A stretch of DNA of 64,000 nt. Source: Geitlerinema sp. BBD 1991-9. Lineage in GTDB: Bacteria > Cyanobacteriota > Cyanobacteriia > Cyanobacteriales > Geitlerinemataceae. The translations under genes and the position numbers were made by a program. Positions 12,715 through 24,396 of this stretch are shown one piece after another. The stretch lies in contig LWRO01000012.1 of the NCBI GenBank assembly GCA_001657325.1, forward strand, positions 38,112 to 102,111. Direction: 5' to 3'. Every line of letters starts with the position of its first letter. The stretch's first letter is position 1. Under the pieces are notes generated by a model. It saw only the letters and a program-made list of their open reading frames with translations. It was not told the DNA's origin and did not search any database.

Positions 12715-13215
12715 ATGAAACGCAAATCCACATCCGCTTTTAACTATACTTTGCTGGCGCTAATCGGTGGCGTATTCGTCCTCGGGGTTGGGGTCGGAAT
12801 TGCGTTTAGTTCCACCACTAACGTCAACGCGCAGAACGTCGCCTCGCGTGAATTTCTCGATCGTAGCGCCCCTAACCCAGAATTTTGCGTGAAGTACGGT
12901 GCGAGCGCGATGGTCGTCGAAAGCCGCGCCTACATTACCCTCAACCCCTTCAACGTCTACATGGCGCAACCGAGTATGGAGCCGGGATGCGTCGTCCGTA
13001 GCAACAACTGGTCAGTCCTCGAGCGTATGAAAGCCGTGACGCCCCAAGAGGTGCGCGATTGTAAAAACCGACTCAACACCTTTGGCTTTACTGGCGATCT
13101 CGACAACACCCCTGAGGTGCAATGTATTTATCAAAACAACAGTGACGATAACCGCTTCCTCGTCGAACCGGGTGGTGACGGTGTCAACCCCGCTCCGGAA
13201 TCCGAGCGATTTTAG
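12715..13215 (+). CDS. DUF3172 domain-containing protein
   Basis: This 166-residue protein has one N-terminal membrane helix (residues about 10-31, YTLLALIGGVFVLGVGVGIA) and a lumenal or periplasmic domain with cysteines at FCVKYG, EPGCVVRSNNW, VRDCKNRL and VQCIYQN. It matches the DUF3172 family of cyanobacteria and plastids, of unknown function. A GGGAGG sequence precedes the start by about 20 bp. The downstream neighbour is tRNA-Ser. Confidence 0.85.
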   Translation: MKRKSTSAFNYTLLALIGGVFVLGVGVGIAFSSTTNVNAQNVASREFLDRSAPNPEFCVKYGASAMVVESRAYITLNPFNVYMAQPSMEPGCVVRSNNWSVLERMKAVTPQEVRDCKNRLNTFGFTGDLDNTPEVQCIYQNNSDDNRFLVEPGGDGVNPAPESERF

Positions 13216-13368
13216 TGATTTTCAAGACTTTAGGCGGCTTGTTTCGGGAATTACTGCCCTTCACATCTTGAAGTCAAGGAAATGTGGAAATGACCCAGGT
13301 CTTGAATTTTCTGGGGAGGGCTTGTGTTGAGGCGGATAACCTATGCTATAGTATATATCTCGAAGCCT

Positions 13369-13460
13369 GGAGAGGTGGCTGAGTGGTTGAAAGCGGCAGA
13401 TTGCTAATCTGTTGTACGGATCGTAAGGCCGTACCGAGGGTTCGAATCCCTCTCTCTCCG
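13369..13460 (+). tRNA. tRNA-Ser(GCT)
   Basis: The 92-nt gene folds as a class II tRNA: acceptor GGAGAGG pairs with TCTCTCC (one G-T pair) before discriminator G; the anticodon arm CAGATTGCTAATCTG gives anticodon GCT; a long variable arm (GTACGGATCGTAAGGCCGTAC) and TTCGAATCC complete it. CCA is not encoded. A TATAGTATATAT stretch just upstream may be its promoter. Confidence 0.97.
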
Positions 13461-13628
13461 TTTTAAGACGTCTTTAATCCACCAAGGGGCGAACTTTAGC
13501 GTTTGTCCCTTGGTTTCGTGTTGCAAGATCGGAATCGAGGTGGCTTCATCGGTTTCCAACCTGAGCCATTGAGGCATCCGATCCTCAACCTCAACATACG
13601 TCACCTTTCAGTGAAATCACCTTTCAGT

Positions 13629-13658
13629 GAAAAGGGGTACGCGGACGCACCCCTTTTC
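13629..13658 (-). terminator. Terminator hairpin of psaC
   Basis: GAAAAGGGGT and ACCCCTTTTC form a perfect 10-bp stem around a 10-nt loop, 34 bp beyond the psaC stop. On the minus strand the stem ends in CCCCTTTTC, which suits a Rho-independent terminator. Just left of it CACCTTTCAGTGAAA is present twice in tandem. Confidence 0.7.
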
Positions 13659-13691
13659 AAGCCATCTGAAGTTCAGTTGAATTCCAGATTG

Positions 13692-13961
<270 letters not shown>

Positions 13962-14131
13962 TCAACGATTGGTTTTGATATCGACGAGAGCAGATCTGAA
14001 ACAGCGGGCAAAATTGCCCAGCACTGACACAGATTAAGGGCTAGTTTATCCTGTCGTCCTTCCGACTCTGACAAAATGCTGCAAAACTTTAACAAAGTTG
14101 ACATTTCCCAAGTCGAACGTCGCACTGTCGT

Positions 14132-15025
14132 TCACAAACCCAGCTTCTGGAGAACGGGGTGGGTGGAGACGACGTGTCGATCGAGTCCGAGTCGTTTGGG
14201 GTCGATATCGAGGGCTAGGGCAATAAGTTGGGGAAGATGCAACACGGGAAGCCCTAAGGTTTTCCCAACGACACGCTCGACTTCGGGTTGACGGGAATCG
14301 AGGTTCAGATGGCACAGGGGACAGGGCGTCACCATGCAGTCTGCACCGGCTTCGATTGCAGATTGGATATGCATTCCAGCCATTTGAAAGGCTTGGTCGG
14401 TCGCGTAACTGGACAGGGGCCAGCCACAGCACTGAGTTCGCCCGGGATACTCGACCGGCGTTGCGCCGACGGTGTGAAATAGGTTTTCCAGAGATTGAGG
14501 ATTGTAGGGATCGTCGTAAGCTAAATGGGTTTGCGCTCGCAGGAGATAGCAACCGTAAAAGGCCGCGCATTTCAATCCGCTGAGTTTTCGGGTGATACGA
14601 GCCTGGAGTTGCTCTAAGCCGAAATCGGAGACGATCGCCCACAGCAAGTGTTTGACTTCCGTTGTCCCTCGATAGGGTGAACAATGTTCTTTGGCCAACA
14701 GTTCGTTGACTCGATCGATATATTCGGGATTTTCGGTGTGGGCGGCTTTCAATCGATCGTCAACGCGCCCGATGACCCCTTGACAGGTGCTGCAATGGGT
14801 CAGTAAGGGTAACTTCAGATCTTCAGCCAGGGCGATGTTGCGGGCGTTGACCGTGTCTTCGAGGAGTTGTGATTCCTCTTTAAAGGTTCCGGAACCGCAA
14901 CAGGCCGCGCGTTTGAGTTCGATGAGTTCGATATCGAGGGCAGTAGCAACGGCAGCAGTCGAGTCGTACAGTTCGCGACAAGCACCTTGTGCGACACAGC
15001 CGGGAAAGTAAGCGTATTGGAGCAT
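14132..15025 (-). CDS. HdrB-like CCG-domain iron-sulfur protein
   Basis: This 297-residue protein has the two cysteine-rich CCG domains of heterodisulfide reductase subunit B. Motifs are YFPGCVAQG, AACCGSG, HCSTCQG in the first half and FYGCYLLR, QCCGWPL, TPCPLCHLNL in the second, together matching the CX(n)CCGX(n)CXXC pattern that holds an unusual [4Fe-4S] cluster. In cyanobacteria such proteins are also annotated as an SdhC-like subunit (class E). A redox role with a succinate dehydrogenase or related partner is inferred from that; no partner gene is nearby. psaC is the next gene downstream on the same strand. Confidence 0.85.
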   Translation of the reverse strand: MLQYAYFPGCVAQGACRELYDSTAAVATALDIELIELKRAACCGSGTFKEESQLLEDTVNARNIALAEDLKLPLLTHCSTCQGVIGRVDDRLKAAHTENPEYIDRVNELLAKEHCSPYRGTTEVKHLLWAIVSDFGLEQLQARITRKLSGLKCAAFYGCYLLRAQTHLAYDDPYNPQSLENLFHTVGATPVEYPGRTQCCGWPLSSYATDQAFQMAGMHIQSAIEAGADCMVTPCPLCHLNLDSRQPEVERVVGKTLGLPVLHLPQLIALALDIDPKRLGLDRHVVSTHPVLQKLGL

Positions 15026-15173
15026 AAATCAATTTACGATTTACGGTTTAGGATTTACGATTCAAAATAGCTTATGATTGCCGATCTGCCGCCTCAGTTC
15101 GTTACCTTGTCAGCTAAACTTGACTGAGTTCGTACAACAAGTTGGCACGAGCATCGACTTTTGAGCCGGCGCT

Positions 15174-15779
15174 TTATCCTTCTTTCTGTCGTTCCCACCA
15201 GTGATTGAGGGGATAGTAGATGGCGGGCGCCCAAAGACTACTCAGAATCGCTGAAGCGAGCGCGACTTGCTGGTAGTATTCCCAAATTTCTTCAATGGTG
15301 AAGAACGACTCACTTTCAGGTAAGCGCAAACTGTAAAAACTAAACTGAATGGCCGCGATCGTTTCAGCCAGAACAGACATTCCAAACACGATCAAAGAAA
15401 CCGAAACAAAGTCTTCTTGAATGTAGCGCTGTTTCTGTAACCGTGCCGTCAGGATGCCAACGATCGCCAAACTCAAGGCTCGCGTGGGAACGTGAGCGCT
15501 CATTCCGTCTTGCAGCAAACCCAGTACGATGCCCGCAACTGCACCCTCCCACATCGATCGTTTCACACTCCACGCCACGACCCAAATCAACAGCCAATTG
15601 GGGGCAATACCGAGCATTTCCATCCCAGGAAATCGCGTGGGCAACAGGAGCAGACACACAACGACGGAGGCAATCGTAACTGCCCAGTTTAACAGTTTGC
15701 GGGAGAGGGCGTGCCAACCCACCATCGATCGAGTATTTGCCATTGAAGATCGCCAGAACGATATCGATCGTCCTGTCAT
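15174..15779 (-). CDS. mreD: Rod shape-determining protein MreD
   Basis: MreD is an inner-membrane part of the elongasome. The 201-residue protein shows five or so hydrophobic segments (for example WAVTIASVVVCLLLL and LGIAPNWLLIWVVAW) and ends YYPLNHWWERQKEG. It starts 3 bp after the mreC stop, in the order mreB-mreC-mreD, so it is translated from the same operon. Its sequence is the least conserved of the three, and the identification leans on context. Confidence 0.93.
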   Translation of the reverse strand: MTGRSISFWRSSMANTRSMVGWHALSRKLLNWAVTIASVVVCLLLLPTRFPGMEMLGIAPNWLLIWVVAWSVKRSMWEGAVAGIVLGLLQDGMSAHVPTRALSLAIVGILTARLQKQRYIQEDFVSVSLIVFGMSVLAETIAAIQFSFYSLRLPESESFFTIEEIWEYYQQVALASAILSSLWAPAIYYPLNHWWERQKEG

Positions 15780-15782
15780 TTA

Positions 15783-16592
15783 TTATTCCATTAAGTTCGT
15801 TTCGGCATCGGAATCGCCTTGGATGGGTTCCGCAGATTCGTCGGGAAGAGGTTTTGAAGGATTGGGGTAGATCGCAACCCACTCCAGAGAGCCGAGGGGA
15901 ACTGAAAGTTCGATTTCCGCTTGAGGGGCGGGGCTGGCGTTGAGATTAACAGAGACCACCGTTCCCAGGGGGACTTTTGACGGGAAACGGGGGCTGTAGG
16001 TGGAGGTTGCAATGGCATCGCCTTCGCGCACGTCTGGGAGTTTCTCGAAGAACTCCATCACGGCGTGATTCGAGCCTTTGCCCCGAAGAACGCCCATGGC
16101 ACGGCTTCGGCTGACTGTGACACCAACACGACTGCTCGCATCGCTAACCAGCAGGATACGACTGGTATTTTCCGTAACGCTGATGACGCGCCCGACCAGA
16201 CCGCCTGAGGCCATGACGACGTAACTTTCTCGGATACCATCTTGACGACCGCGACCGAGGATAGCGTGTTGCCACCATCGATCGGAGCTACGACCGACAA
16301 CGGGGGCAAAGATTGGTTCTCCTGTGCTTTGCGTTTTGTAGCTGAGTAAGTCTTTCAGGCGTTGATTTTCCCGCTCGACTTCTACCAGACGATGCTGCAA
16401 CTCGGTCACGTGAGCGTTGACGAGTTCGTTTTGTCGGCTCGGATCTCCTTGGAAGGGGCGAGACAGTCGCTGGTAAAGTTCGAAGAGGATAGCTCCGTCA
16501 GTTTGTTTGAAGGCAAAGGCAGCGCCCACTGACAAAGCGACTAAAAAGGTTAGCGTTCCGTACCGTTCCCACCAGCGACGCAAAACGTACAA
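15783..16592 (-). CDS. mreC: Rod shape-determining protein MreC
   Basis: MreC is a bitopic periplasmic scaffold linking MreB filaments to wall synthesis. The 269 residues include an N-terminal membrane helix (TLTFLVALSVGAAFA), a coiled-coil near residues 60-90 (HVTELQHRLVEVERENQRL) and the beta-domain with SSDRWWQHAILGRGRQDGI and GLVGRVISVTENTSRILL. It lies 12 bp after mreB and 3 bp before mreD. Confidence 0.96.
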   Translation of the reverse strand: MYVLRRWWERYGTLTFLVALSVGAAFAFKQTDGAILFELYQRLSRPFQGDPSRQNELVNAHVTELQHRLVEVERENQRLKDLLSYKTQSTGEPIFAPVVGRSSDRWWQHAILGRGRQDGIRESYVVMASGGLVGRVISVTENTSRILLVSDASSRVGVTVSRSRAMGVLRGKGSNHAVMEFFEKLPDVREGDAIATSTYSPRFPSKVPLGTVVSVNLNASPAPQAEIELSVPLGSLEWVAIYPNPSKPLPDESAEPIQGDSDAETNLME

Positions 16593-16604
16593 GGTTATTT
16601 TCTC

Positions 16605-17654
<1,050 letters not shown>

Positions 17655-17865
17655 CTACGTCCTCCCAGCTCGAATACGCTTGTTTACGAGGAAATCACAA
17701 AAGTTTACGATTACCGAGGTGGATTCTATATCGTTTTGTTCGTTCCGTCTAGTCCATTGGAACATTATATTGACTTCGCGGAAGTCGCGTTCCGATGAAA
17801 ATGCAACAATTCGATCGAATGAGGGATAATACAAGTTGAAGTTTCGTTCAACTCACTGGAGGTCT

Positions 17866-18231
17866 ATGAGTCTCAACGTGGTGACGCTGGTCGGACGAGC
17901 GGGGGCCGATCCGGATTCTCGCTACTTCGAGTCCGGTAATGTCGTTTGTAATTTTCCCCTTGCTGTCGATCGAGGATCTCGCAGGGACGATAAACCAGAT
18001 TGGTTTAACTTGGAAATTTGGGGGAAAACGGCGGAGATCGCGATGAACTACGTGCGTAAAGGGAGTCTTGTCGGTATTAAGGGATCGCTCAAGTTTGAAT
18101 ATTGGCAAGATCGCAATACAGGAGCTGAGAGATCGAAACCTGTGATTCGCGTCGATCGTTTGCATCTTCTCGGCTCGAAGCAAGATCGCGATACGAGTAT
18201 GGCAAACACGTTTGAAGACGACGAGTTTTAA
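17866..18231 (+). CDS. ssb: Single-stranded DNA-binding protein
   Basis: This OB-fold protein coats single-stranded DNA in replication and repair. The start MSLNVVTLVGRAG is chosen because CTGGAGGTCT lies directly upstream; a frame 10 codons longer exists. The 121 residues contain the family motif LVGRAGADPDSRYFESGN and DWFNLEIWGKTAEIA, and end in an acidic tail, FEDDEF, like the partner-binding tail of SSBs. It is followed 6 bp later by the GUN4-domain gene, so the two probably form an operon. It is divergent from mreB. Confidence 0.95.
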   Translation: MSLNVVTLVGRAGADPDSRYFESGNVVCNFPLAVDRGSRRDDKPDWFNLEIWGKTAEIAMNYVRKGSLVGIKGSLKFEYWQDRNTGAERSKPVIRVDRLHLLGSKQDRDTSMANTFEDDEF

Positions 18232-18237
18232 CGGCCA

Positions 18238-19029
18238 ATGTCTGTTTGTCCCATCTGCGAAACGCCTTACTCGGAGGCGATCGATCGATGTGTGGTCTGT
18301 GGGTGGGACTTAACGTCGGAATCGATCGAGGCGCTCTCTCGTCAACCGACTCATCGGGATTGGGTGAGGGAAATTTGGCAACAGCGACAGTCTCTCATTT
18401 CTTCCCAGTCTCTCCTCGAAGACCGACTGACTGACCTTGAAAGGAAACTGGATTGGATCTCATACAATCTAGGACGGGTGGATTTGGAGCGAATCGATCG
18501 AACCCTCTCAGAAATTGCACTTTGGTTGGGAACGGGTGACAGCGAAATTTCGTTAGATTCGGAAGCTGGCATCGATTACCGTCCGTTAAAAGTGTTTTTG
18601 GAAACACAACGCTGGCGAGAGGCAGATCTCAAAACGTGGGAAATTGTGCTGTTAGTCGCACAACGGGAGTTTCAAGGGTGGTTGCGCCTTGAGGATATTG
18701 AAGCGTTTCCCACAACAGATATTGACACGATAAATAATTTGTGGTACGCAAACAGCGACGGGCGCTTTGGGTTGAGCGTACAAGGGGAAATTTGGCGAGA
18801 AAGCGGCGAAAATTACAGTGATTTTTGCGATCGAGTGGGCTGGCGCGTCGCTGGTAATTGGAAGTATTACGACGATCTAACCTTCGATCTCAAGGCTCCA
18901 CTGGGACATCTTCCCCTCTTAGCATGGCGGAAACGTGCTTGCTATGGAATGGGAGGTTGTACGGCCTCTGAAGGTTTGGCAGCTTTTACAGTGAAAAGTG
19001 AAGAGTACTCGGAGGGACAGGGGAGATAA
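18238..19029 (+). CDS. Zinc-ribbon/GUN4 domain-containing protein
   Basis: The 263-residue protein begins with a zinc ribbon (CPICETPYSEAIDRCVVCGW), continues with a coiled-coil-like segment (residues about 45-95) and ends in a GUN4 domain at roughly 115-240 (PLKVFLETQRWREADLKTWE, LRLEDIEAFPTTDIDTINNLW). GUN4 domains bind porphyrins; the true Gun4 activates Mg-chelatase. This protein has an extra N-terminal part, so it is a GUN4-like paralogue rather than Gun4 itself, and its substrate is unknown. It follows ssb by 6 bp. Confidence 0.85.
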   Translation: MSVCPICETPYSEAIDRCVVCGWDLTSESIEALSRQPTHRDWVREIWQQRQSLISSQSLLEDRLTDLERKLDWISYNLGRVDLERIDRTLSEIALWLGTGDSEISLDSEAGIDYRPLKVFLETQRWREADLKTWEIVLLVAQREFQGWLRLEDIEAFPTTDIDTINNLWYANSDGRFGLSVQGEIWRESGENYSDFCDRVGWRVAGNWKYYDDLTFDLKAPLGHLPLLAWRKRACYGMGGCTASEGLAAFTVKSEEYSEGQGR

Positions 19030-19085
19030 AGGAGATACGAACAATCGCAAATCGTCAATGGGTTCAATTGTAAATCGGTTCGTCA

Positions 19086-20249
19086 ATGGCAAATCCTTAT
19101 CGTTGGATTGAAAAATCGTTAAAGACAATTCACAAAGCGAATTGGTATCGATCGACTCAGACGATTTCCGGGCGATCGGGTGCAGAAATCCAGATGGGAG
19201 ATCGAACCTTTGTTAACTTTGCTAGTAACGATTATCTCGGTTTGGCAGGAGACGATCGACTGATTGAAGCCGCCGTTGCCGCGACGCGAGAATACGGAAC
19301 GGGAAGTACTGGATCGCGTTTGTTGAGCGGACATCGCCCCTTACACCGTGAGTTGGAACGATCGATCGCTGACTTCAAGCAAACGGAAGATGCCATCGTT
19401 TTCAGTTCGGGATATTTAGCGAATTTAGGCTCGATCGTCGTTTTGGTCGATCGACGCGATCTGATTCTCGCCGATGCGTACAACCATTCCAGTCTTAAAA
19501 ACGGTGCAATTCTCTCGGGTGCGAAGATTGTCGAATACGCTCATAACGACTTACAGGATTTAACCGCCAAGCTCGAACAATTGAGATCCCACTCTCGTCG
19601 CTGTCTGATCCTCACCGATAGCGTGTTTAGCATGGACGGCGATCTCTGCGAGCTTCCCCAGTTGCTCGACCTTGCCGATCGATTTGAATGTATGCTCCTG
19701 ATCGACGAAGCTCACGGAACGGGTGTATTCGGCGATCGCGGATCGGGTTGTGTCGAATATTTCAGTTGTCGAGATCGACCCCTTATCCAAATGGGAACTC
19801 TCAGTAAAGCTTTGGGAAGTCTCGGGGGTTACGTTGCTGGATCGGCCAGCTTGGTGGATTTCCTACGAAATCGCGCCCCCAGTTGGATTTACACCACAGG
19901 ACTCTCCCCGGCAGATACGGCGGCGGCGTTGCAAGCGATTGAAATCGTTCGATCGGAACCCGAACGACGGGCAAAGCTTTGGGAAAACGTCGAGTCCCTC
20001 AAATGCCGTCTCGCAGCAACTCTTCCACCCCATTTTGAGTTACTTCCCTCTAACTCGCCGATTCTCTGCATACAGGTCAAAGATGCGGCGATGGTTTTAG
20101 CTGCGGGGACGAGGTTACGAGAAATGGGCTTGTTTGTCTCTGCTGTCCGTCCTCCCACAGTACCGACAAGTCGGTTGCGAATCACGCTGATGGCGACTCA
20201 CCAACCTCAACACCTCGATCGATTGGTTGAAGGACTGTCTTGTCTCTAA
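19086..20249 (+). CDS. bioF: 8-amino-7-oxononanoate synthase
   Basis: BioF is a PLP enzyme that joins pimeloyl-ACP or -CoA with alanine, the first ring-building step of biotin synthesis. The 387-residue product shows [40 protein letters not shown] and the PLP lysine in [16 protein letters not shown] near residue 238. The length is normal. No other bio genes are in the window. Confidence 0.93.
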   Translation: MANPYRWIEKSLKTIHKANWYRSTQTISGRSGAEIQMGDRTFVNFASNDYLGLAGDDRLIEAAVAATREYGTGSTGSRLLSGHRPLHRELERSIADFKQTEDAIVFSSGYLANLGSIVVLVDRRDLILADAYNHSSLKNGAILSGAKIVEYAHNDLQDLTAKLEQLRSHSRRCLILTDSVFSMDGDLCELPQLLDLADRFECMLLIDEAHGTGVFGDRGSGCVEYFSCRDRPLIQMGTLSKALGSLGGYVAGSASLVDFLRNRAPSWIYTTGLSPADTAAALQAIEIVRSEPERRAKLWENVESLKCRLAATLPPHFELLPSNSPILCIQVKDAAMVLAAGTRLREMGLFVSAVRPPTVPTSRLRITLMATHQPQHLDRLVEGLSCL

Positions 20250-21193
20250 ACCTCTTTCCCACACTTTTTCTAACTCTCTGTGAGGTTTAGAGTTGTGGTC
20301 GATCGAAGAAATCGGCATTCTGTCAGCTTCAGTTCAGACGAACGGGGCGAGACATCAATTTATCTTTGTGACCTAACTCACATAAAATTGTGTTCGAGAT
20401 CGCAGGTTGCAACGTCCTTTATCGATAAGATTATTGTACGGAATGCCACGTTCTGTTACAGGACTTTTGAAAGGTTAGCTTTTTTTATAAAATCTTAATA
20501 ATATGCGACAATGTTACGCAAACGAGATCGGGAAATATCTCTATTGCTCCCAGATTTGTCCGTTTGCTGTTAAGTTTAAATTAAATACCTCAGCCCATCT
20601 CAAAACGACTGTGTAAGATAAAAACACGAACTTTCAGGAGGAATTGCATCTTCGGTAAAATGCGATCCTTCTCAAAATTCAAACTCAAAAGGAGTACATT
20701 TTAGCTTTGCAAAAACATAAAAATTAGAGTCTGAAACCCTTGCTCTCTAGCATGGATTTACATTTTTGAGAGGCACATCTCAAAAGCGTCATAAGTCTGG
20801 TGCTTCTTCTCGATTAAAACTTCAAGGTCAATCTGACCGACATTTGGAGATCGATAACAGCTCGACCTAGAGAACTAAGGGGACATTTAACAACCGCCAC
20901 TTGTGACATTGAATATTGTAATATTTGGCAACTTTGTCGTTTAGAAATGACTTAACCCTCGAACAATGCTTCAGCTTTAACGATCGGCAATTTCATCAAT
21001 GTCAGGTATTATTTTTATATGGTCATGTATTTTCAAGTGCAATTCTACCCTGAGGCGAAATTTAAATTTCAGAGATGCTAGGCTGTTGTGGAGCTTTGTT
21101 AGTGAGCTTCGCACAACTCATAGCACCCAAGACGCAGACTGTTTATTGAGTTAGAGGACATTTCCTCTCAAGCGTAAAGTAACGGAAAACGTT
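20250..21193. other. 944-bp gap without gene
   Basis: I find no supported coding frame. The sequence is AT-rich with several T/A runs and probably contains the promoter and a long 5' leader of the PatA-like gene. A short hairpin (GCATCTTCGGTAAAATGC, about 20647-20664) and GAGGCACATCTCAAAAGC-type imperfect repeats are seen. An unannotated small RNA is possible but not demonstrable. Confidence 0.5.
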
Positions 21194-22417
21194 ATGAGCC
21201 ATTCGACTCCTATTCCCGACACTCATTGCTCCTCAGCTAACCGCAACCGCCGTGCGAGTCACAAAAGTAAGATGTCGAGTGCTATCGAAATCATTTCAGT
21301 CAGTAGTCAACAGCACTTTTCAGGAAAGCTGGAAATTACAGCATCGGATCGAAGTTGGAGTTTGTACTATCGCCTCGGTCGTCTCGTGTGGGTTTCAGGG
21401 GGAGTCCATCCATTACGACGTTGGCGGCGGGCAATTTCCCTAGTGTGTCCTCAGTTGGATTTGAGCCGTTTGAGCCTGCGCAAAACAGATCTCGAGCCGA
21501 TGTGGGAATATAACGTGTTGCGTGTTTTGCTCGAGCGCAAGCAGATCGATCGAGAAAGCATTCAAGCAGTTATTTCTCACTGTGCCGTTGAAGTTTTGTT
21601 CGATATCTTACAGGCCTCACAAATAGAGGTGCTTCAAAGTGTTGAGGATACCAGCCAAACATTGACTGAATCGTTGACCCTCTTAAAAGTCTCAGAGGTT
21701 CTCGCCCAAGCTCAAAGCCAATGGAACGATTGGTTGGAGGCGGGCTTATCTGAGAAGTCACCTGATGCGGCACCGACAATTTGCAATGCTCGAGCGTTGA
21801 AAAGTCGAACGTCCGAGAAAGCCTATCGCAGGATTTCTGTATTAGCAAACGGTCGCAATACCCTCCGCGATCTGGCCGTGACGCTCAAACAGGATGTACT
21901 GCGCTTGGCACAATCATTACTTTCTTATCTGAAACGGAAAGATATCGAACTGGTGAACGTCCCCGATTTGGGGCCGGTTAAACCGGGGAAATCCTCGAAC
22001 CTCGACGACAGCGATAACTCCTCTGTACAATCGGACACGCTGCTGATCGCCTGTATCGACGATAGCCTTCAAAACTGTAAGATTCTCGAGACGATCGTCA
22101 AAGCTGAAGGATATCGTTTTTGTTACGTGACCGATCCGTTGCAAGCCCTTCCGATGCTGATCGAACGCAAGCCGGATGTCATCTTTTTAGATTTAATGAT
22201 GCCTGTGGTTAACGGTTACGAAATCTGCGCTCAAATTCGTCGAGTCTCAGCGTTACAGAACGTTCCGGTGATCGTTCTGACGAGCCAAGATGGATTAGTC
22301 GATCGAATGCGGGCGAAAATCGTCAAAGCATCGGGCTTTTTATCGAAACCCATCGATCCGGAAAAGGTCTTGCAGAAGATTGTGAGTTTACGACCGGCAA
22401 CCTCGAACGATTGCTAA
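21194..22417 (+). CDS. PatA-like response regulator (DUF4388 + REC)
   Basis: This 407-residue protein has an N-terminal PatN/DUF4388-type domain (residues about 30-140, HFSGKLEITASDRSWSLYYR, GRLVWVSGGVHPLRRWRR), a helical middle part, and a C-terminal receiver domain (residues about 280-400). The receiver shows the acidic pocket IACIDDS, the phospho-acceptor Asp in FLDLMMPVVNG, the TSQDG threonine/serine and the lysine in FLSKPIDPEKVL. This is the layout of cyanobacterial PatA/PixG/PilG-type regulators that act in motility or heterocyst patterning. A later start at M27 is possible. No partner kinase is adjacent. Confidence 0.88.
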   Translation: MSHSTPIPDTHCSSANRNRRASHKSKMSSAIEIISVSSQQHFSGKLEITASDRSWSLYYRLGRLVWVSGGVHPLRRWRRAISLVCPQLDLSRLSLRKTDLEPMWEYNVLRVLLERKQIDRESIQAVISHCAVEVLFDILQASQIEVLQSVEDTSQTLTESLTLLKVSEVLAQAQSQWNDWLEAGLSEKSPDAAPTICNARALKSRTSEKAYRRISVLANGRNTLRDLAVTLKQDVLRLAQSLLSYLKRKDIELVNVPDLGPVKPGKSSNLDDSDNSSVQSDTLLIACIDDSLQNCKILETIVKAEGYRFCYVTDPLQALPMLIERKPDVIFLDLMMPVVNGYEICAQIRRVSALQNVPVIVLTSQDGLVDRMRAKIVKASGFLSKPIDPEKVLQKIVSLRPATSNDC

Positions 22418-22426
22418 AAAGAATTG

Positions 22427-23236
22427 CTAAATTCGATTGGCTGCAGCGAGTGCAGTCAACAAGCACAATAACAACGCTTCTGTCCATTCGACGACTGCAC
22501 CATAGGTGTCTCCGGTATGTCCGCCGAGTCTGGCGTTCAACCAAGCACCGGTTAAGACGGCGATCGAACTACCGCCGAGTGCCATTCCAATCCCAAAAAG
22601 CCATCGATCGGGCGTTAGCAGAATTTGTATGATACTCAATCCCAGTAAGAGGAGTCCACCGGGAATCAAGTCCACGGCCGATCGAATAGACGCTTTGTGA
22701 ATTGCACCTTTCCCCGACGGTCGAAGGTAGGGATAGCGCACGATCGCCACGACTTGCCCCCAACGTCCCCACCCACAAGCGGCCATTAAGGCCAAAGTTC
22801 GATCGACGGATAAATCGGCCAGGGCAACAGTTTTAAGTAGAACGATGGCAATTGCAGCCATCGCCCCAAACGCCCCCACCACGCTATCTCGCATCACCGC
22901 TAATCGACGTTGGGGGTCAGGCACTGCAAGGCCGTCGGCCGTATCGATGGCACCATCAAGATGGAGACCGCCTGTCACGGCAATCGCGATCGCCACGACG
23001 GCCGCACTTCTCGTGAGAACTGGCATTCCCAGTTCCGCCAAAGTCCAATCGATCGAGCCGAGCATCCCACCGATTAACAAACCGACGAGGGGGGCAAAAC
23101 GTGCCATTCCGTTAAAGTCGAGGGTCCAAGTCGGCGGAATCGGCAAACACGTATAAAAGGCAACGGCGGCAGCGAACACTCGTCCTTGACCGAGCCAAAA
23201 TCGAACGTGAAATTTAGAAAATCGACGATCTCCCAT
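22427..23236 (-). CDS. cobS: Adenosylcobinamide-GDP ribazoletransferase
   Basis: CobS joins adenosylcobinamide-GDP with alpha-ribazole (phosphate) in the last step of cobalamin assembly, in the membrane. The 269-residue protein contains the hallmark [17 protein letters not shown] followed by [15 protein letters not shown], plus FYTCLPIPP near the N-terminus, and five or six hydrophobic helices. Its stop lies 9 bp from the convergent PatA-like gene. Confidence 0.94.
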   Translation of the reverse strand: MGDRRFSKFHVRFWLGQGRVFAAAVAFYTCLPIPPTWTLDFNGMARFAPLVGLLIGGMLGSIDWTLAELGMPVLTRSAAVVAIAIAVTGGLHLDGAIDTADGLAVPDPQRRLAVMRDSVVGAFGAMAAIAIVLLKTVALADLSVDRTLALMAACGWGRWGQVVAIVRYPYLRPSGKGAIHKASIRSAVDLIPGGLLLLGLSIIQILLTPDRWLFGIGMALGGSSIAVLTGAWLNARLGGHTGDTYGAVVEWTEALLLCLLTALAAANRI

Positions 23237-23428
23237 ACAAATTTTAAATTTCAGTTATTTGACGGATTTCGCAACCTGGATATCTATGCCAAGATTGTAT
23301 CGAGACATCGATCGTTCAATTGCGAATTTCGCCTTTCCTCGATATCCCCCCTATCTCTGCAGCTCGCTCCAAAGCCATCTATCTGAAGCCAGCAAAGGGA
23401 CACCGTACACCCCATTTACGTCAGTTCC

Positions 23429-23896
23429 ATGATTGACCGTTCATCCGATACCCGAATGCCTGCCCCCTGCATTATCGAGACCGGTATCATCGTCAACAAG
23501 CGCGATATGCTGCGTTTACTCGGCGATCTCAATCAGGTGCGCTACATCTACGTTGAAGACGGCCAACCCTGCAATCGGGGAGATGCCTACGTTGTGGATG
23601 TGTTTGCCGATCCGCATCAATCGACGATGCTCGCCAACCACGCACTCTATCTGAACGTTTACAGTTTCGATTATTTAGAACTGAAGCAAAATAGTCGATC
23701 TCGCACCTATTTTGATTTGGTTCAAGAAAATCGGCAGTTGCGCTTGATTCCCACCGATCCTCTACTCAGTAATCGGGTCAGTTCTGACTTGAGTGACGAC
23801 ACGATCGAATCAGTTTTAGCTCAAGTGATTTCGGCCAAATTAGACGCTCAAATCGACGACGAAATCGATTTTGACGATGAGGAAACGACCGGATGA
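23429..23896 (+). CDS. Conserved hypothetical protein
   Basis: The 155-residue product has a compact predicted domain at residues 10-115 (IIETGIIVNKRDMLRLLGDL, GDAYVVDVFADPHQSTMLANHALYLN) and an acidic tail ending DDEIDFDDEETTG. I do not recognise the family. Codon use and the low number of alternative frames support a real gene. It converges on dtd, with 21 bp between the stops. Confidence 0.65.
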   Translation: MIDRSSDTRMPAPCIIETGIIVNKRDMLRLLGDLNQVRYIYVEDGQPCNRGDAYVVDVFADPHQSTMLANHALYLNVYSFDYLELKQNSRSRTYFDLVQENRQLRLIPTDPLLSNRVSSDLSDDTIESVLAQVISAKLDAQIDDEIDFDDEETTG

Positions 23897-23917
23897 CGCG
23901 ATCGCCTTAGAATCTCC

Positions 23918-24394
23918 TCACCGGTTTATCGACTCACCGCCCGTCCTCTCGCGTTCCAAGATGAGAGTAACTGGCCCGTCGTTCTCGATCGAAATCTCCA
24001 TCATTGCGCCGAATTCGCCAGTTTGAACGTGCAAGCCACTTTGTTCGAGTTTTTCGACAAATCGATCGAATAGCATTTTAGCTGGGTTGGGAGCGGCCGA
24101 TCGATCGAAGGACGGACGGCGACCCTTGCGACAATCACCGTACAAGGTAAACTGGCTCACCACGAGAAGCTCGCCGCCGATTTCCTCGATCGATTTTTCC
24201 CAGCGACCGTTTCCGTTCTCCTCAGCCGGGAACAGGCGCAAACTCAAGCATTTTCGCGCCATCCAGTCGAGTTCGGCTTCGGTATCTGTATCCGCAATTC
24301 CCACCAGGAGATTTAGCCCCCGATCTATCTTTCCCACTAAACGACCAGAAACGATCGCTCGGGAAGATTTTACTCTTTGTAAAACAACACGCAT
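23918..24394 (-). CDS. dtd: D-aminoacyl-tRNA deacylase
   Basis: Dtd hydrolyses D-amino acids from mischarged tRNAs. The 158-residue protein has the two active-site motifs of the family, [12 protein letters not shown] near residue 75 (the S-Q-F-T signature) and [10 protein letters not shown] near residue 140 (the GP cis-proline motif). The start is [11 protein letters not shown]. The length is typical. Confidence 0.96.
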   Translation of the reverse strand: MRVVLQRVKSSRAIVSGRLVGKIDRGLNLLVGIADTDTEAELDWMARKCLSLRLFPAEENGNGRWEKSIEEIGGELLVVSQFTLYGDCRKGRRPSFDRSAAPNPAKMLFDRFVEKLEQSGLHVQTGEFGAMMEISIENDGPVTLILERERTGGESINR

Positions 24395-24396
24395 TT

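Noticed and set aside
13404..13604. Minus-strand 66-codon frame across tRNA-Ser
   Set aside because: Half of it is tRNA sequence; the rest has no supported features.
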